From assembly GCA_945787505.1 (NCBI GenBank), contig CALZHC010000003.1, positions 1 to 59,923 of the forward strand: a stretch of 59,923 bases of DNA, given 5' to 3'. Every line of letters starts with the position of its first letter. Within the stretch, counting starts at the first letter, position 1. The translations under genes and the position numbers were made by a program. This stretch comes from an uncultured Alistipes sp. Lineage in GTDB: Bacteria; Bacteroidota; Bacteroidia; Bacteroidales; UBA932. Under the pieces are notes generated by a model. It had not been told where the DNA came from. It made no database searches and was given only the letters and a program-made list of their open reading frames with translations. Below are positions 6,892 to 16,964 of the stretch, one piece after another.

Positions 6892-8424
6892 ATGAAAATA
6901 ATATTGGGATTTATGACGAGGTTTTTTGTCTTGTTTTTTGCCCTTGCACTCCTTTGTCCGTATCAAATATCCGGCCAGAATTGCAGATCTCAGGAAAATA
7001 GGGAGGTGATGGTAATCTCTTTGGAGGAGGTTATCGACATGGCCAGGTCAAATTCCCTATCATCATTGATGGCAGAGTATTCTTTTGTAGCCAGCTATTG
7101 GCAATACCGTTCGTATAAAGCCCAGTTTCTTCCATCTCTGAATTTCGGAGCCTCTATAGCCAATTACAAGCGCACTATTGTCCCTCTTCAGGATGCGCTT
7201 ACCGGTAATACAAATTTCGTCCAGATGGATAATATGAATAATGCTTTGAGCATTTTTGTAGATCAGGCGATTCCGTGGACGGGAGGTAAAGTCTCGCTTA
7301 CAACAAGCTTGGGTCGCTTTGACCAGTTTTCTCCGGTCAGGAATGTGAATTATAATACGACTCCGGTGGCGCTGTCGTTGAGCCAGCCACTATTTGCCTA
7401 TAACTCCCTGAAGTGGCAGAAGTTGATAGAACCTCAGAAGTATGAGAAGGCTAAGAAGGTATATCTTGAGGATTTGGAAACGACCTCTTTATCTGCTCTC
7501 AGGCTCTTTTTTGCTCTTCTTATTTCTCAAAACACTCTCGATTTGGCTCTCTCGAAGCTTGAAAACACCAAGGTTCTGTATGAGATCGCTTCGGAGCGTT
7601 TTAAGATAGGTGCTTATACCAAGGACCAACTGTTACAAATGGAGCTGCAACTGCTCAATGCAGAATTAGCCATCAACAAATGCCGAATATCTCTGGAAAA
7701 GGATATGCTGGCCCTCAAGTCATATCTGGGAATTGCCGATGAGGTTATTGTTAAGTTGCTGGTCCCTTCCTATAATCCTGATTTGAGCGTGGATATTTAT
7801 GATGCTGTAGAGAGGGCACTGCTTAATACCTCTTTTTCTCTTGAAAATGATATCAATGTAATCACTGCTAAATCTCAAGTTGCTCAGGCTAAAGCCAATA
7901 GGGGTTATAGTGCAGTTCTGTCAGCAAATTTTGGACTGACACAGTCGGCAGGAAATATTTCCGACGGATATAGAAATCCTATCGATCAGGAGATTGTCGG
8001 TCTTCAGCTCTCTATTCCTATAGTTGACTGGGGTTTGGGGTCAGGACAGGTGAAAATGGCGCAGTCAAGGCTTGAAATTGCCCAGACTCAGGTGGAACAG
8101 AATATTCTTGATAAGCAGCAGGAGGTGATTATTGAGGTTATGCAGTTCAATGCACAGCAGGATCAATGCAGGGTCGCCCTTAGAGCAAATGAGATTGCTG
8201 ACGAGAGGTATGATATGGCAATGCAGCGTTTTAAGAATGGTACAATTAGTATTTCTGATATAAACATATCACAAAGTGAAAAGGATGATGCTTCTGCAAA
8301 TTATACTATGGAACTGTTCAATTACTGGCTCTATTACTATACTTTGAGGAGAAGCACTCTGTATGATTATATGACGGAAATGGATCTTGATGCAGATTTT
8401 GATAAACTGGTAGATAGTAAATAA
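6892..8424 (+). CDS. TolC-family outer-membrane efflux protein
   Basis: This 510-residue protein forms the outer-membrane channel of the tripartite pump encoded with the next three genes. A signal sequence covers about residues 1-29 (ends SGQ). The body shows the two repeats typical of the outer membrane efflux family, with long helices rich in A, Q, L and N (for example YEIASERFKIGAYTKDQLLQ in repeat one and ERYDMAMQRFKNGTISISDI in repeat two). An in-frame GTG at 6883 could extend it by three residues, but the promoter at 6842-6872 puts that codon almost at the transcript start, so ATG 6892 is chosen. It leads the operon; the next gene begins 2 bases after its stop. Confidence 0.88.
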   Translation: MKIILGFMTRFFVLFFALALLCPYQISGQNCRSQENREVMVISLEEVIDMARSNSLSSLMAEYSFVASYWQYRSYKAQFLPSLNFGASIANYKRTIVPLQDALTGNTNFVQMDNMNNALSIFVDQAIPWTGGKVSLTTSLGRFDQFSPVRNVNYNTTPVALSLSQPLFAYNSLKWQKLIEPQKYEKAKKVYLEDLETTSLSALRLFFALLISQNTLDLALSKLENTKVLYEIASERFKIGAYTKDQLLQMELQLLNAELAINKCRISLEKDMLALKSYLGIADEVIVKLLVPSYNPDLSVDIYDAVERALLNTSFSLENDINVITAKSQVAQAKANRGYSAVLSANFGLTQSAGNISDGYRNPIDQEIVGLQLSIPIVDWGLGSGQVKMAQSRLEIAQTQVEQNILDKQQEVIIEVMQFNAQQDQCRVALRANEIADERYDMAMQRFKNGTISISDINISQSEKDDASANYTMELFNYWLYYYTLRRSTLYDYMTEMDLDADFDKLVDSK

Positions 8425-8426
8425 TT

Positions 8427-9506
8427 ATGAAATATTTTTGGTCTTTTGTTATTATATCCCTGTTTTTATGCAGCTGTAAATCCGGCAGTGACAGTGCGGA
8501 GGGGGAGAAGCTTGGCAGAATATCACATTCGGAGAAGGTAGATCTGGTTGATACTATGCATCTGAAGCTTTCCGATTTTGAAAATCAGATTCTCTCCAAT
8601 GGAAAAGTTTATGCCTCTTCAAGGTGCAGGTTGAGGTTCAAGTCTTCCGGTGTAGTAAGCAGTATTAATTTCAATAATGGTGATTATGTAAGGGAGGGAG
8701 AAGTTATCGCTTGCCTGGATTCTACTTTGGCTGTGTTCTCTTTCAACCAGGCGAGGATTTCCCTCGAAAATGCGAAGAACAGACTTGCTGATGTTCTGAT
8801 AGGTTTCGGGTTTTCTGCTGATGAGGGTTCGGGGATTCCTGATGATATTATGGAGATTGCCTCTGTCCGTTCCGGATATGCGGAGGCTTTGAACAGCTAT
8901 TACAGAGCAGGGACGGAATTGAAAAATATGTCTTTGACAGCTCCCTTTTCCGGAAAGGTCGCTTTTATGAAAGGGGTGCTTTATGAGGAGACTCCCAATG
9001 ATTATTTCTGTACACTGATAGATGATTCCAAGTTCGATGTGAAATTCAATATTCTTGAGACAGATCTCTCTTTTTTGAGAATTGGGCAGGATGTTGAGGT
9101 CTCTCCGTTTGCAGATCCATCCATTGTGTGCAGGGGAAAGGTGGTCAATTATAGTCCAAGTGTGAACAGCAAGGGACAGATTGAGGTCTGTGCAAGAATC
9201 TCCAATCCTGGAAGGGGTATAGTAGATGGTATGAATGTAAGTGTAAAGCTGATTGAAAAGGTTGCTAATCAGTGGGTGGTACCTAAGGGAACTGTTGTCT
9301 CAAGAGAGGATAAGGATGTCCTTTTCGTATATATGCCTGAGACCTCGACAGTCAGATGGGTTTATGTGAATGTCCTTAAGTCCAATAGCACATCCTTGAT
9401 GGTCGTTCCGGATGCTGAGAGGGATGCTGAGTTAAAGGATGGGGATGTTGTTGTTGTCTCGGGAAATCTTAATCTTGCACATCAATCATACGTGAAGGTG
9501 AGATGA
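8427..9506 (+). CDS. RND efflux membrane-fusion lipoprotein (HlyD/AcrA family)
   Basis: The 359-residue periplasmic adaptor joins the RND pumps to the TolC channel. It has a signal with lipobox LCSC (C17), a biotinyl-lipoyl half-motif (SGVVSSINFNNGDYVREGEV), a short helical hairpin (FNQARISLENAKNRL onward), the second lipoyl half (LTAPFSGKVAFMKG) and beta-barrel and membrane-proximal domains at the C-terminus. Length is typical. It follows the TolC gene by two bases and overlaps the first RND gene by four bases (ATGA), so the four genes are co-translated. Confidence 0.9.
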   Translation: MKYFWSFVIISLFLCSCKSGSDSAEGEKLGRISHSEKVDLVDTMHLKLSDFENQILSNGKVYASSRCRLRFKSSGVVSSINFNNGDYVREGEVIACLDSTLAVFSFNQARISLENAKNRLADVLIGFGFSADEGSGIPDDIMEIASVRSGYAEALNSYYRAGTELKNMSLTAPFSGKVAFMKGVLYEETPNDYFCTLIDDSKFDVKFNILETDLSFLRIGQDVEVSPFADPSIVCRGKVVNYSPSVNSKGQIEVCARISNPGRGIVDGMNVSVKLIEKVANQWVVPKGTVVSREDKDVLFVYMPETSTVRWVYVNVLKSNSTSLMVVPDAERDAELKDGDVVVVSGNLNLAHQSYVKVR

Positions 9507-12500
9507 TAAAATTTATTATCAAAAGACCTGTTGCTGTTTCCATGTTGCTTATTGCAATCGTGGTAATGAGCATTTTTGCGCTTACCAGGATACCGGTTTC
9601 GCTTATGCCTAAGACTCAGGTGCCGAGAATATCGGTCCAGGTCAATGCTGCGGGTCTCTCCGCGGAGAGAATGGATGAGGTAGTTACAGGTCTGCGGCAG
9701 CAACTTACGCAAACCCCTTCATTGACCGATATCAAGACGGTTTCAGAAAACGGCATCTCTACGCTCACCCTCAGTTTTGAATACGGTGTCGATATGGATT
9801 ATACTTTTGTCGATGTCAACGAGAGGGTTGACAAGGCATATGCCTCGATGCCTCAGGGTTTTTCACGTCCCAGGGTAGTCAAGGCGGGGATCTCTGATCT
9901 TCCTGTTTTCTATATTGATCTGTTTGTCAAGGACTCCTCTCTTTTCTGGCAGATGAGCCAGGTTGTCAGCAATGTTCTGGTCCGAAGGCTTGAACAGATT
10001 CCTCAGGTATCTATGGTCGACCTTGCAGGTACAGCCGGGATGGAGTATGTGATTATTCCTAATTATGAGAAGCTTTCAATTTTGGGAATATCCCCATCGC
10101 AGCTTGCAAATGTCATCAGGAGTGGTAATGTGAATCCTGGCAGTGTCAGGCTTATGGACGGCCAGTATCATTGGAATGTCCGTTTTAAGGGTGGAATTCT
10201 GGACATTGATGACATTAAAGGGTTGCACCTTAATGTTGACGGTATTATTTATACGGTTGGGGAACTTGCCGATATTGTCCCTGCTATTAACAATAATGAC
10301 TGCATAGTCCTTTCTGAGGGTAAAAGAGCTGTTCAGATGGCAGTTATAAAACAGGGTGACTCCAGAGTCAGTGAGCTCAAGAAGGAGGTCTCTGCAGCGC
10401 TGGATGATTTTTCAAAACAGTATCCGGATTTTGGGTATAGGATTTTCAGGGATCAGACTCAACTTCTGGATTATACAATAGAGAATTTGGAACAGAATCT
10501 GGTGGTTGGGATTCTGCTTGCCAGTATAGTGATTCTTCTCTTTCTGGGCAACTGGCGTTTTTCAATGTTGGTGATTCCTACGATACCTGTCTCTTTGATG
10601 GCCTCTATCCTTATACTCTATTCACTGGGAATGAGTATCAATATCATTTCTCTGGCGGGTCTTATTTTGAGTGTGGGGATGATGGTGGATAACTCTATTA
10701 TTGTGATTGATAATATTACAGGAAAGTGGAGGAGAGGTATGAATCTCGAAGATGCAGTTTCTGAAGGGGCTTCCGAAGTGTTTGTTCCTATGCTGACCTC
10801 CATTCTCACCACATGCTCTGTTTTTGTCCCTCTGCTTTTCTTGAGCGGTATAGCTGGAGAAATTTTTTATGAGCAGGCAGTCACTGTGGCAACAGGTCTG
10901 GGGACTTCTCTTGTTTTTGCAGTGCTGGTAATACCTGTATATTATTATACGCTGCATAAAAACAGGTGTATACCTCAAGAGAGATCCTTCTCATTGGTTC
11001 CTTTTTATGAAAATGTTCTGAAGTGGTGTTTCAGACGAAGATGGGTAGTTATGCTGGTAATGGTTGCTGCTATTCCTCTTTCGTTTCTGATTTCAGTTAA
11101 TATGAAGCGTTCTGTCATGCCGGATATACATTATTCTGATATGGTGATAAAGGTTGACTGGAACTCTTCCGTCTCGGTTGAGGAGAATAGCCGCAGGTGT
11201 GTGGAGCTTTTGGAACTGCCGGGGATTGAGTCTCTATATTCTTCTGTTATTTCGGGAGTGCATGGCTTCCTGATGCCTCATACTTCGAGGATGGGCATCT
11301 CTCAATCCCTTGTTTATATCAGCTGCGCATCTCCTGAATCACTTGCTTCTTCTTTCGAGGAGATAAGGGGGTATCTTCATGAGGTATGGCCTGAGGCAGT
11401 ATGCTACGGGGCAGAGTCTGACAATCTCTTCTCCTATATTTTTAATGAGGGGGGAGCTCCTTTGGTTGTAGAGATTTCAGGTACAGGATCCAAGCCTCTG
11501 TCATCACAGCTGCTTTCTCATGCTGTTTCAGCTGTATCTGACGATATAAATGAGGTGTTGCCAGGTACTTACACAGATGGAATAATGTGGCAGGATCGTG
11601 TGGAACTGCAGGCGGATATGACTCTTATGTCTTTGTATCATATTGATTTTGTGAGTGTGGAATCTGCAATACGTGTCAACTCTTCGGGTCTTGATGTCTT
11701 GAGTCTCAATTCGGGAGAATCCTCTGTTCCTGTAATTATTGCCTCAGGAGATGTAGAAGATATTCTTGCGGGTTCTGTGGTCAATAGAGATGGTGTGGAA
11801 GTGCCTTTGCGCGCCTTCATGTCGGAAAGGATGGGAAGGTCATTGAAGAGGATCGTTTCCGGCAAAAACGGAAATTTCTATCCGCTGGAGGCTGATGTCC
11901 CTTACAAAAATGTACCGTCTGTCATAAGGAATGTCGTCAAAGGTGCTGTTGATGATGGCTCTTACTCGGTAAGGTTTTCCGGAGGTTACTTTTCAAGTCT
12001 CAAGATGGAAAAGGAGCTGGCTTTGATTATCCTTATTTCTGTAGTTCTCCTTTTTCTTATCCTTGCTGCTCAATTTGAATCTGTAATTCAGCCTGTTATC
12101 ATTCTTTCGGAGATTATTGTAGATATTCTCGGCGCTCTTATTCTTCTATTGATATGCGGGGAGTCTCTCAATGTCATGTCTCTTATAGGAATTGTCGTGA
12201 TGTCTGGTATTGTGGTCAACGATTCTATTCTTAAGGTGGATACCATTAACCGCCTCAGAAGGGAGTCCGGCTATTCCCTCATCAGGGCAATCATGGCGGC
12301 TGGTGTACGCAGACTCTCTCCTATTATTATGACGTCACTCACTACAGTACTTGCTCTTGTTCCATTTTTATTCGCATCGGATATGGGCTCTGAACTTCAG
12401 TTCCCTCTGTCCATTGTGATAATAGGTGGAATGCTACTTGGTACTATTGTGAGTCTTTTTGGTGTCCCCTTAATCTACTATTCAATTTACAGAAGGTCTG

Positions 12501-12511
12501 AGAACAGATGA
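9503..12511 (+). CDS. RND efflux transporter, first subunit
   Basis: A 1002-residue inner-membrane proton-driven pump of the HAE-1/AcrB type. The N-terminal membrane segment after MIKFIIKRP, large periplasmic loops and the TM4 motif GMMVDNSIIVIDNI (D396, the proton-relay aspartate) are all present. The second half carries the paired TM10 motif GIVVMSGIVVNDSILKVDTI and a GVRRLSPIIMTSLTTVLALV segment. Length is near normal. It overlaps the MFP gene upstream and a second, divergent RND gene downstream by ATGA, which suggests a heteromeric pump. The substrate cannot be told from sequence. Confidence 0.9.
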   Translation: MIKFIIKRPVAVSMLLIAIVVMSIFALTRIPVSLMPKTQVPRISVQVNAAGLSAERMDEVVTGLRQQLTQTPSLTDIKTVSENGISTLTLSFEYGVDMDYTFVDVNERVDKAYASMPQGFSRPRVVKAGISDLPVFYIDLFVKDSSLFWQMSQVVSNVLVRRLEQIPQVSMVDLAGTAGMEYVIIPNYEKLSILGISPSQLANVIRSGNVNPGSVRLMDGQYHWNVRFKGGILDIDDIKGLHLNVDGIIYTVGELADIVPAINNNDCIVLSEGKRAVQMAVIKQGDSRVSELKKEVSAALDDFSKQYPDFGYRIFRDQTQLLDYTIENLEQNLVVGILLASIVILLFLGNWRFSMLVIPTIPVSLMASILILYSLGMSINIISLAGLILSVGMMVDNSIIVIDNITGKWRRGMNLEDAVSEGASEVFVPMLTSILTTCSVFVPLLFLSGIAGEIFYEQAVTVATGLGTSLVFAVLVIPVYYYTLHKNRCIPQERSFSLVPFYENVLKWCFRRRWVVMLVMVAAIPLSFLISVNMKRSVMPDIHYSDMVIKVDWNSSVSVEENSRRCVELLELPGIESLYSSVISGVHGFLMPHTSRMGISQSLVYISCASPESLASSFEEIRGYLHEVWPEAVCYGAESDNLFSYIFNEGGAPLVVEISGTGSKPLSSQLLSHAVSAVSDDINEVLPGTYTDGIMWQDRVELQADMTLMSLYHIDFVSVESAIRVNSSGLDVLSLNSGESSVPVIIASGDVEDILAGSVVNRDGVEVPLRAFMSERMGRSLKRIVSGKNGNFYPLEADVPYKNVPSVIRNVVKGAVDDGSYSVRFSGGYFSSLKMEKELALIILISVVLLFLILAAQFESVIQPVIILSEIIVDILGALILLLICGESLNVMSLIGIVVMSGIVVNDSILKVDTINRLRRESGYSLIRAIMAAGVRRLSPIIMTSLTTVLALVPFLFASDMGSELQFPLSIVIIGGMLLGTIVSLFGVPLIYYSIYRRSENR

Positions 12512-15459
12512 GCAAGTTTAAGATCCCTTCATATTCAGTTCTTCTGATCTTTGCAGCGCTGTCTCTGATAGGTGTGGTTGTTTTGCCGCACCTGAGTATC
12601 CATTATCTTCCTTCTGAAAAGCAGGATGAGATTACTGTCTCTTGCACCTGGCCCGGAGCTTCTGCCAGATCTGTAGAGAAGGATGTGATATCACATCTGG
12701 AGAAGATGCTTGCAACTGTCGAGGATGTCGCTTCTATCTCTTCTGTCTCTTATATGGGAGGCGGATATGTCACCCTATCGCTCAAGAAGAGTGCTGATGT
12801 GGATAATATGAGGCTTATGGTCTCTTCACTCGTACGTTCTCTGTATGACTATCTTCCTTACGGGGTCTCTTATCCGGAGATCTCTTTGAATGTAGGTGGC
12901 GAAAAAAACGAGGTGGTGCTGGTCTACAATCTGCTGGCTGACCTTCCTCCAATGGAAATCAGAGAGATGGCACTGTCCGAAATCTATCCGGCACTTATGG
13001 ATATTGATGGGATTGCCGATGTCAGTCTCTCCTTGCCGTCTTCAAAGGTTTATGAAGTGGTTTATAATCCTGATATGTTGGAGGTATACCAGCTCTCGCC
13101 TTCCGATATAGAGGCAGCCGTCTCTTTGTATTGTAGGGATTATGTTTCTGTCTCAGATTCTCTTGTGATCAGTTATGCTGCATCCTCTTTAGAATATGTT
13201 CCTGTGGCTGATGTGGACGGGAAGTGTGTTTTCCTCAAGGATGTTGCCCGTATCGAAGATGTTATAAACGATGGAAAGGGAATGTACAGGGTTAATGGTT
13301 TGCGTTCTGTCTCTATGAGTATATACTCAACCTCTTCTGCCAATATAATGTCTCTTTGCGGGAGAGTCGAAAAGGTTATGAAGGAGTGTGTGGGGATTCT
13401 TCCGGCGGGTTTTTCGGTACTTAAGGTATCTGATCTCTCACAGTCAATATCCGGGGAGGTGCTGCTGCTTGTAAAACGCAGCCTTCTGTGTATGGCTATT
13501 TTGCTTGTGTTTCTCTTTATTACCACGCTCTCGTCAAGGTACACTATTCTGGCTGCAATCTCTCTTGTTGTCAATATTGTAACAGCTTTTGTCTTTTATT
13601 ATATTTTTGAGGTGGATCTCAATGTTTATTCTTTGGCAGGTATTTCCATCTCTCTGAGTATCATTATTGACAACACAATCATTATGATATCTCACTACAC
13701 TTTCCATCGGAACAAGAGTGCTGCCGGGGCTATTCTGGCTGCTGTCCTTACTACTGTCGCCTCCCTGATGTCTGTCTGGCTTCTTTCTGATCAGATCAAG
13801 AAGGTCCTGTCCGATTTCTCTGATGTCATTGTCATTAATCTGGTTGTTTCTGTTGCAGTCTCTTATTTTTTTGTTCCTGCTTTGTTGGATTTCTACCCCG
13901 TTGGAAGGAGAAATATTGAGACATCTTTGGTGAAACGAAGGTGGAGGATCTCTGCGGGGCTGTGGTATGAGAGACTTCTTTTCAGACTTTACCGTTTCAG
14001 ATGGGGCGTCTTTGTCTTCTTTGCTATTTTGTTTGCCGGTTCTCTGTATCTGTTTGCAGGACATCTTGACAAGGGGTACAACTATACTCCTTCTCCTGTT
14101 TCCAGGTCGCTCACTATTGCGGCCAAAATGCCTGCAGGGTGTTCATACGGTCAACTGAATGAGGTACTATGTTCTATGGAAAATTTCCTGACCTCTTTCG
14201 ACCAGATTGAAAAGTTCGTTACAGTAGTCCGTTCTGAAAGGGAGGGAAGTATCAAGGTCGATTTCAGAAAGGATTCTGATGATCTGTCATTTCCGCGAAC
14301 GCTTAAGAGTTATGTGATAGCTGCTGCCACGAAGTTCGGCGGTGCTGTGTGGACTATTTCCGGCGTTGACAACACTCTCTTCAGCAATGAGTTCGGTGTT
14401 GCCAGACTGACGGAAAGGTTATCTTTTAAGGGGTACGACTATGACAGGCTTTTTAGGATCGTATCTGATTTTGAATCTTTGCTGCAGGAGAACCCACGAG
14501 TGAATAAAACTCTTATATCCAGTCCTATGTTTGAAGAGATTGAGAGTGAAATGGTCTTCTCTTTTGACCCGCGGATGTCGGCATTGTATAATGTAACTCC
14601 TGTCTCTCTGTTTGATATGGTAGAGCGGAGTACTGCCGTTAAGGATATTTCTCTCTTTCATAAAGAGGGTGAGAATATTGTAGTTCGACTTGTCTCTGAC
14701 AAGAGTGAAGAGATGGATTCATGGATGCTGGGGAACAAGGTTGTCAATAGCAGATCTTCTTCTGTGAGGTTCTCTTCTCTGGCTTCTGTTTCTAAGGAGA
14801 TGACCGGCCATTACATAGTAAAGAAGAATCAGGAATATCAGCTTATTCTAAATTATGATTTCATTGGAAGCAACAAGATCATGAAAGCTACTGTTGGAAA
14901 GTTGCTTGATGATTTCACGCCTTCCCTTTCGGCTGGATTCTCTATCGAAAAGCCTCAATTCGGATTCATTTATGGTTCACTGGCTGATCAGTGGTATATT
15001 GTCGTGATAATTGTTGCGCTTATTTTCCTCATCTGTGCAGTTCTGTTTGAGTCTCTGCTCAGACCTTTGGCTATTATCTGCATTGTTCCTCTTTCATTCT
15101 CCGGGCTCTTCCTCTCATTTGTTGCTGCCGGTGTGACTTTTGACCATGGGGGATATGCATCTATGGTGATGCTGGCGGGGATTGTGGTCAATGCCGGTCT
15201 TTACATGTTGTACGAATATGATTCTTTGCCAACAGGCAAGAAGAGGTATCTCCGTGCTTTCAATAACAAGATATTCCCCATTATGATTACTGTCGTTTCT
15301 ACTGTGGTGGGGCTGTTGCCTTTTCTTATGGACTCTTCTGATGGAAATTTCTGGTACTCCTTTGCCTTGGGTACAATCGGAGGAATGGTATTCTCTCTTC
15401 TGCCTCTCCTTTTCTGTTTTCCGCTCTTCTTCATTCGTGTCAAAAATGACATTTCGTAG
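12508..15459 (+). CDS. RND efflux transporter, second subunit
   Basis: A 983-residue RND protein, clearly different from the first. It keeps the overall plan: an N-terminal membrane helix, two large periplasmic loops and 12 predicted membrane segments. TM4 reads SLSIIIDNTIIMISHY with the aspartate D388 conserved. TM10 reads GIVVNAGLYMLYEYD. Several conserved loops are less typical than in subunit one. Two adjacent RND genes with one adaptor and one channel resemble MdtABC-type heteromeric pumps; that comparison is inference. A terminator-like hairpin lies 50 bases after the stop. Confidence 0.88.
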   Translation: MSKFKIPSYSVLLIFAALSLIGVVVLPHLSIHYLPSEKQDEITVSCTWPGASARSVEKDVISHLEKMLATVEDVASISSVSYMGGGYVTLSLKKSADVDNMRLMVSSLVRSLYDYLPYGVSYPEISLNVGGEKNEVVLVYNLLADLPPMEIREMALSEIYPALMDIDGIADVSLSLPSSKVYEVVYNPDMLEVYQLSPSDIEAAVSLYCRDYVSVSDSLVISYAASSLEYVPVADVDGKCVFLKDVARIEDVINDGKGMYRVNGLRSVSMSIYSTSSANIMSLCGRVEKVMKECVGILPAGFSVLKVSDLSQSISGEVLLLVKRSLLCMAILLVFLFITTLSSRYTILAAISLVVNIVTAFVFYYIFEVDLNVYSLAGISISLSIIIDNTIIMISHYTFHRNKSAAGAILAAVLTTVASLMSVWLLSDQIKKVLSDFSDVIVINLVVSVAVSYFFVPALLDFYPVGRRNIETSLVKRRWRISAGLWYERLLFRLYRFRWGVFVFFAILFAGSLYLFAGHLDKGYNYTPSPVSRSLTIAAKMPAGCSYGQLNEVLCSMENFLTSFDQIEKFVTVVRSEREGSIKVDFRKDSDDLSFPRTLKSYVIAAATKFGGAVWTISGVDNTLFSNEFGVARLTERLSFKGYDYDRLFRIVSDFESLLQENPRVNKTLISSPMFEEIESEMVFSFDPRMSALYNVTPVSLFDMVERSTAVKDISLFHKEGENIVVRLVSDKSEEMDSWMLGNKVVNSRSSSVRFSSLASVSKEMTGHYIVKKNQEYQLILNYDFIGSNKIMKATVGKLLDDFTPSLSAGFSIEKPQFGFIYGSLADQWYIVVIIVALIFLICAVLFESLLRPLAIICIVPLSFSGLFLSFVAAGVTFDHGGYASMVMLAGIVVNAGLYMLYEYDSLPTGKKRYLRAFNNKIFPIMITVVSTVVGLLPFLMDSSDGNFWYSFALGTIGGMVFSLLPLLFCFPLFFIRVKNDIS

Positions 15460-15508
15460 AATTCTTTCATTTTCGTAACTTCCTGTGGCACGCAGTTTTG
15501 TCTTTAAA

Positions 15509-15537
15509 ATTTTCGTGTCGAAAATATTGATTTTTTT
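15509..15537 (+). terminator. Terminator after the efflux operon
   Basis: The stem attttcg/cgaaaat (15509-15515, 15519-15525) with loop tgt is followed by a run of seven T at 15531-15537. It separates the efflux operon from the ribosomal cluster. Confidence 0.55.
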
Positions 15538-15547
15538 GCTAAAAAAG

Positions 15548-15578
15548 TTTGCATCTTCGAAGAATTGTTTTACCTTTG
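15548..15578 (+). promoter_or_regulatory. Promoter of the rplP-led ribosomal cluster
   Basis: TTTG (15548-15551) and TACCTTTG (15571-15578) are 19 bases apart, an exact Bacteroidota consensus. The leader from about 15585 to 15677 is roughly 90 bases; no rpsC remnant is seen in it. Confidence 0.85.
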
Positions 15579-15677
15579 CAATCCGTCAAACAGGGCAAGT
15601 TATGTTCAAGCCGCAATGAATCAGATACTTAGCTACTTTTGAGGAGTAAATGGATTATTAGTTAAAACTTATAGACA

Positions 15678-16100
15678 ATGTTACAACCAAAGAAAACAAA
15701 GTTTAGAAGGCAGCAGAAAGGACGCATGAAAGGAAATGCCCATCGTGGTACAGAACTCTCTTTCGGTTCTTTCGGTATTAAAACATTGGAGTCTTGCTGG
15801 CTCACCGGTCAGCAGATTGAAGCTGCGCGTCAGGCTGTGGTGCGTTATATGAAACGCGAAGGAAAAATCTGGATTCGTGTATTCCCCGACAAGCCTTACA
15901 CTAAGAAACCTGCCGAAGTGCGTATGGGTAAAGGTAAAGGTAATCCCGAAGGATTCGTTGCGCCCATCACTCCCGGTCGTATGATTATCGAAGCTGAGGG
16001 TGTTCCCTTGGAAATTGCAAAAGAAGCACTTCGTCTTGGTGCACAGAAGCTTCCTGTTACTACCAAGTTTGTGGTTCGTAGAGATTATGTTGAACAATAA
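15678..16100 (+). CDS. rplP: 50S ribosomal protein L16
   Basis: L16 (140 residues) sits near the peptidyl-transferase centre and organises the A-site of the large subunit. The start [19 protein letters not shown] and the middle [11 protein letters not shown] are diagnostic. It is the first gene of this cluster. In most Bacteroidota rpsC lies immediately upstream in the same operon; here an efflux operon, a terminator and a new promoter replace it. Confidence 0.98.
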   Translation: MLQPKKTKFRRQQKGRMKGNAHRGTELSFGSFGIKTLESCWLTGQQIEAARQAVVRYMKREGKIWIRVFPDKPYTKKPAEVRMGKGKGNPEGFVAPITPGRMIIEAEGVPLEIAKEALRLGAQKLPVTTKFVVRRDYVEQ

Positions 16101-16118
16101 TTGAATGGAGGAGAAAAA

Positions 16119-16322
16119 ATGAAAGCCAACGAAATTCGTGAAATGTCAATTGCTGATTTGCGTGAGCGTCTTGCATCAGAAAGGGCTAATCTTGCACAGA
16201 TGAAGCTTAATCATGCTGTCTCCCCCATAGAAGATACTTCTAAAATCAGAAAGGCAGGAAAGGACATCGCTCGTATGCTGACCATCCTTACCGAAAAAGA
16301 AAATCAAGCAAAAGCCGAGTAG
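16119..16322 (+). CDS. rpmC: 50S ribosomal protein L29
   Basis: A 67-residue protein near the polypeptide exit tunnel. The start ATG 16119 is chosen over the in-frame TTG at 16101 because a ggaggag ribosome site lies directly upstream and the resulting length is normal. MKANEIREMS and the helical LRERLASERANLAQMKL match L29. Confidence 0.96.
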   Translation: MKANEIREMSIADLRERLASERANLAQMKLNHAVSPIEDTSKIRKAGKDIARMLTILTEKENQAKAE

Positions 16323-16325
16323 TTT

Positions 16326-16580
16326 ATGGAAAGAAATTTACGCAAAGAAAGAATCGGGGTGGTGGTTAGCAACAAGATGGAAAAATCTATCGTAGTTGCG
16401 GTGAAAATCAAGGAAAAACACCCTATTTACGGAAAATTCGTAAACAAAACCACTAAGTTCGTTGCACACGACGAAAAGAACGAATGCAGCGAAGGAGATA
16501 CAGTCCGCATTATGGAAACTCGTCCTTTGAGCAAAACCAAATGCTGGAGATTAGTAGAAATTGTAGAAAAAGTTAAATAG
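16326..16580 (+). CDS. rpsQ: 30S ribosomal protein S17
   Basis: An 84-residue primary 16S rRNA-binding protein with the OB-fold signature [16 protein letters not shown] and the C-terminal [16 protein letters not shown]. It follows rpmC by 3 bases. Confidence 0.97.
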   Translation: MERNLRKERIGVVVSNKMEKSIVVAVKIKEKHPIYGKFVNKTTKFVAHDEKNECSEGDTVRIMETRPLSKTKCWRLVEIVEKVK

Positions 16581-16583
16581 GCT

Positions 16584-16949
16584 ATGATACAACAGGAATC
16601 ACGTTTATTAGTTGCTGATAACAGCGGTGCAAAAGAGGTTCTCTGCATCCGTGTTTTGGGTGGAACACGCCGCCGTTATGCAGGAGTGGGCGACAAAATC
16701 GTAGTCGCAGTAAAGAGCGCTATCCCCGGTGGTGATGCCAAAAAAGGTTCGGTTTCAAAAGCTGTGGTAGTGCGTACCAAAAAAGAAATTCGTCGTGCCG
16801 ACGGTTCATATATTCGTTTCGATGACAACGCTTGCGTTCTCTTGAATAACCAGGGTGAAGTTCGTGGAACCCGTATTTTCGGCCCCGTAGCCCGTGAGTT
16901 GCGCGATAACTATATGAAAATTGTCTCATTGGCACCTGAAGTATTATAA
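16584..16949 (+). CDS. rplN: 50S ribosomal protein L14
   Basis: The 121-residue sequence starts [20 protein letters not shown] and contains [15 protein letters not shown] and [13 protein letters not shown], all strongly conserved in L14, which binds 23S rRNA at the subunit interface. No unusual insertion. Confidence 0.98.
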   Translation: MIQQESRLLVADNSGAKEVLCIRVLGGTRRRYAGVGDKIVVAVKSAIPGGDAKKGSVSKAVVVRTKKEIRRADGSYIRFDDNACVLLNNQGEVRGTRIFGPVARELRDNYMKIVSLAPEVL

Positions 16950-16964
16950 TAAGGAGGTACTGAA

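Noticed and set aside
13534..14064. 176-codon minus-strand ORF
   Set aside because: It lies wholly inside the second RND gene, has no family features and no promoter; it is a shadow frame.
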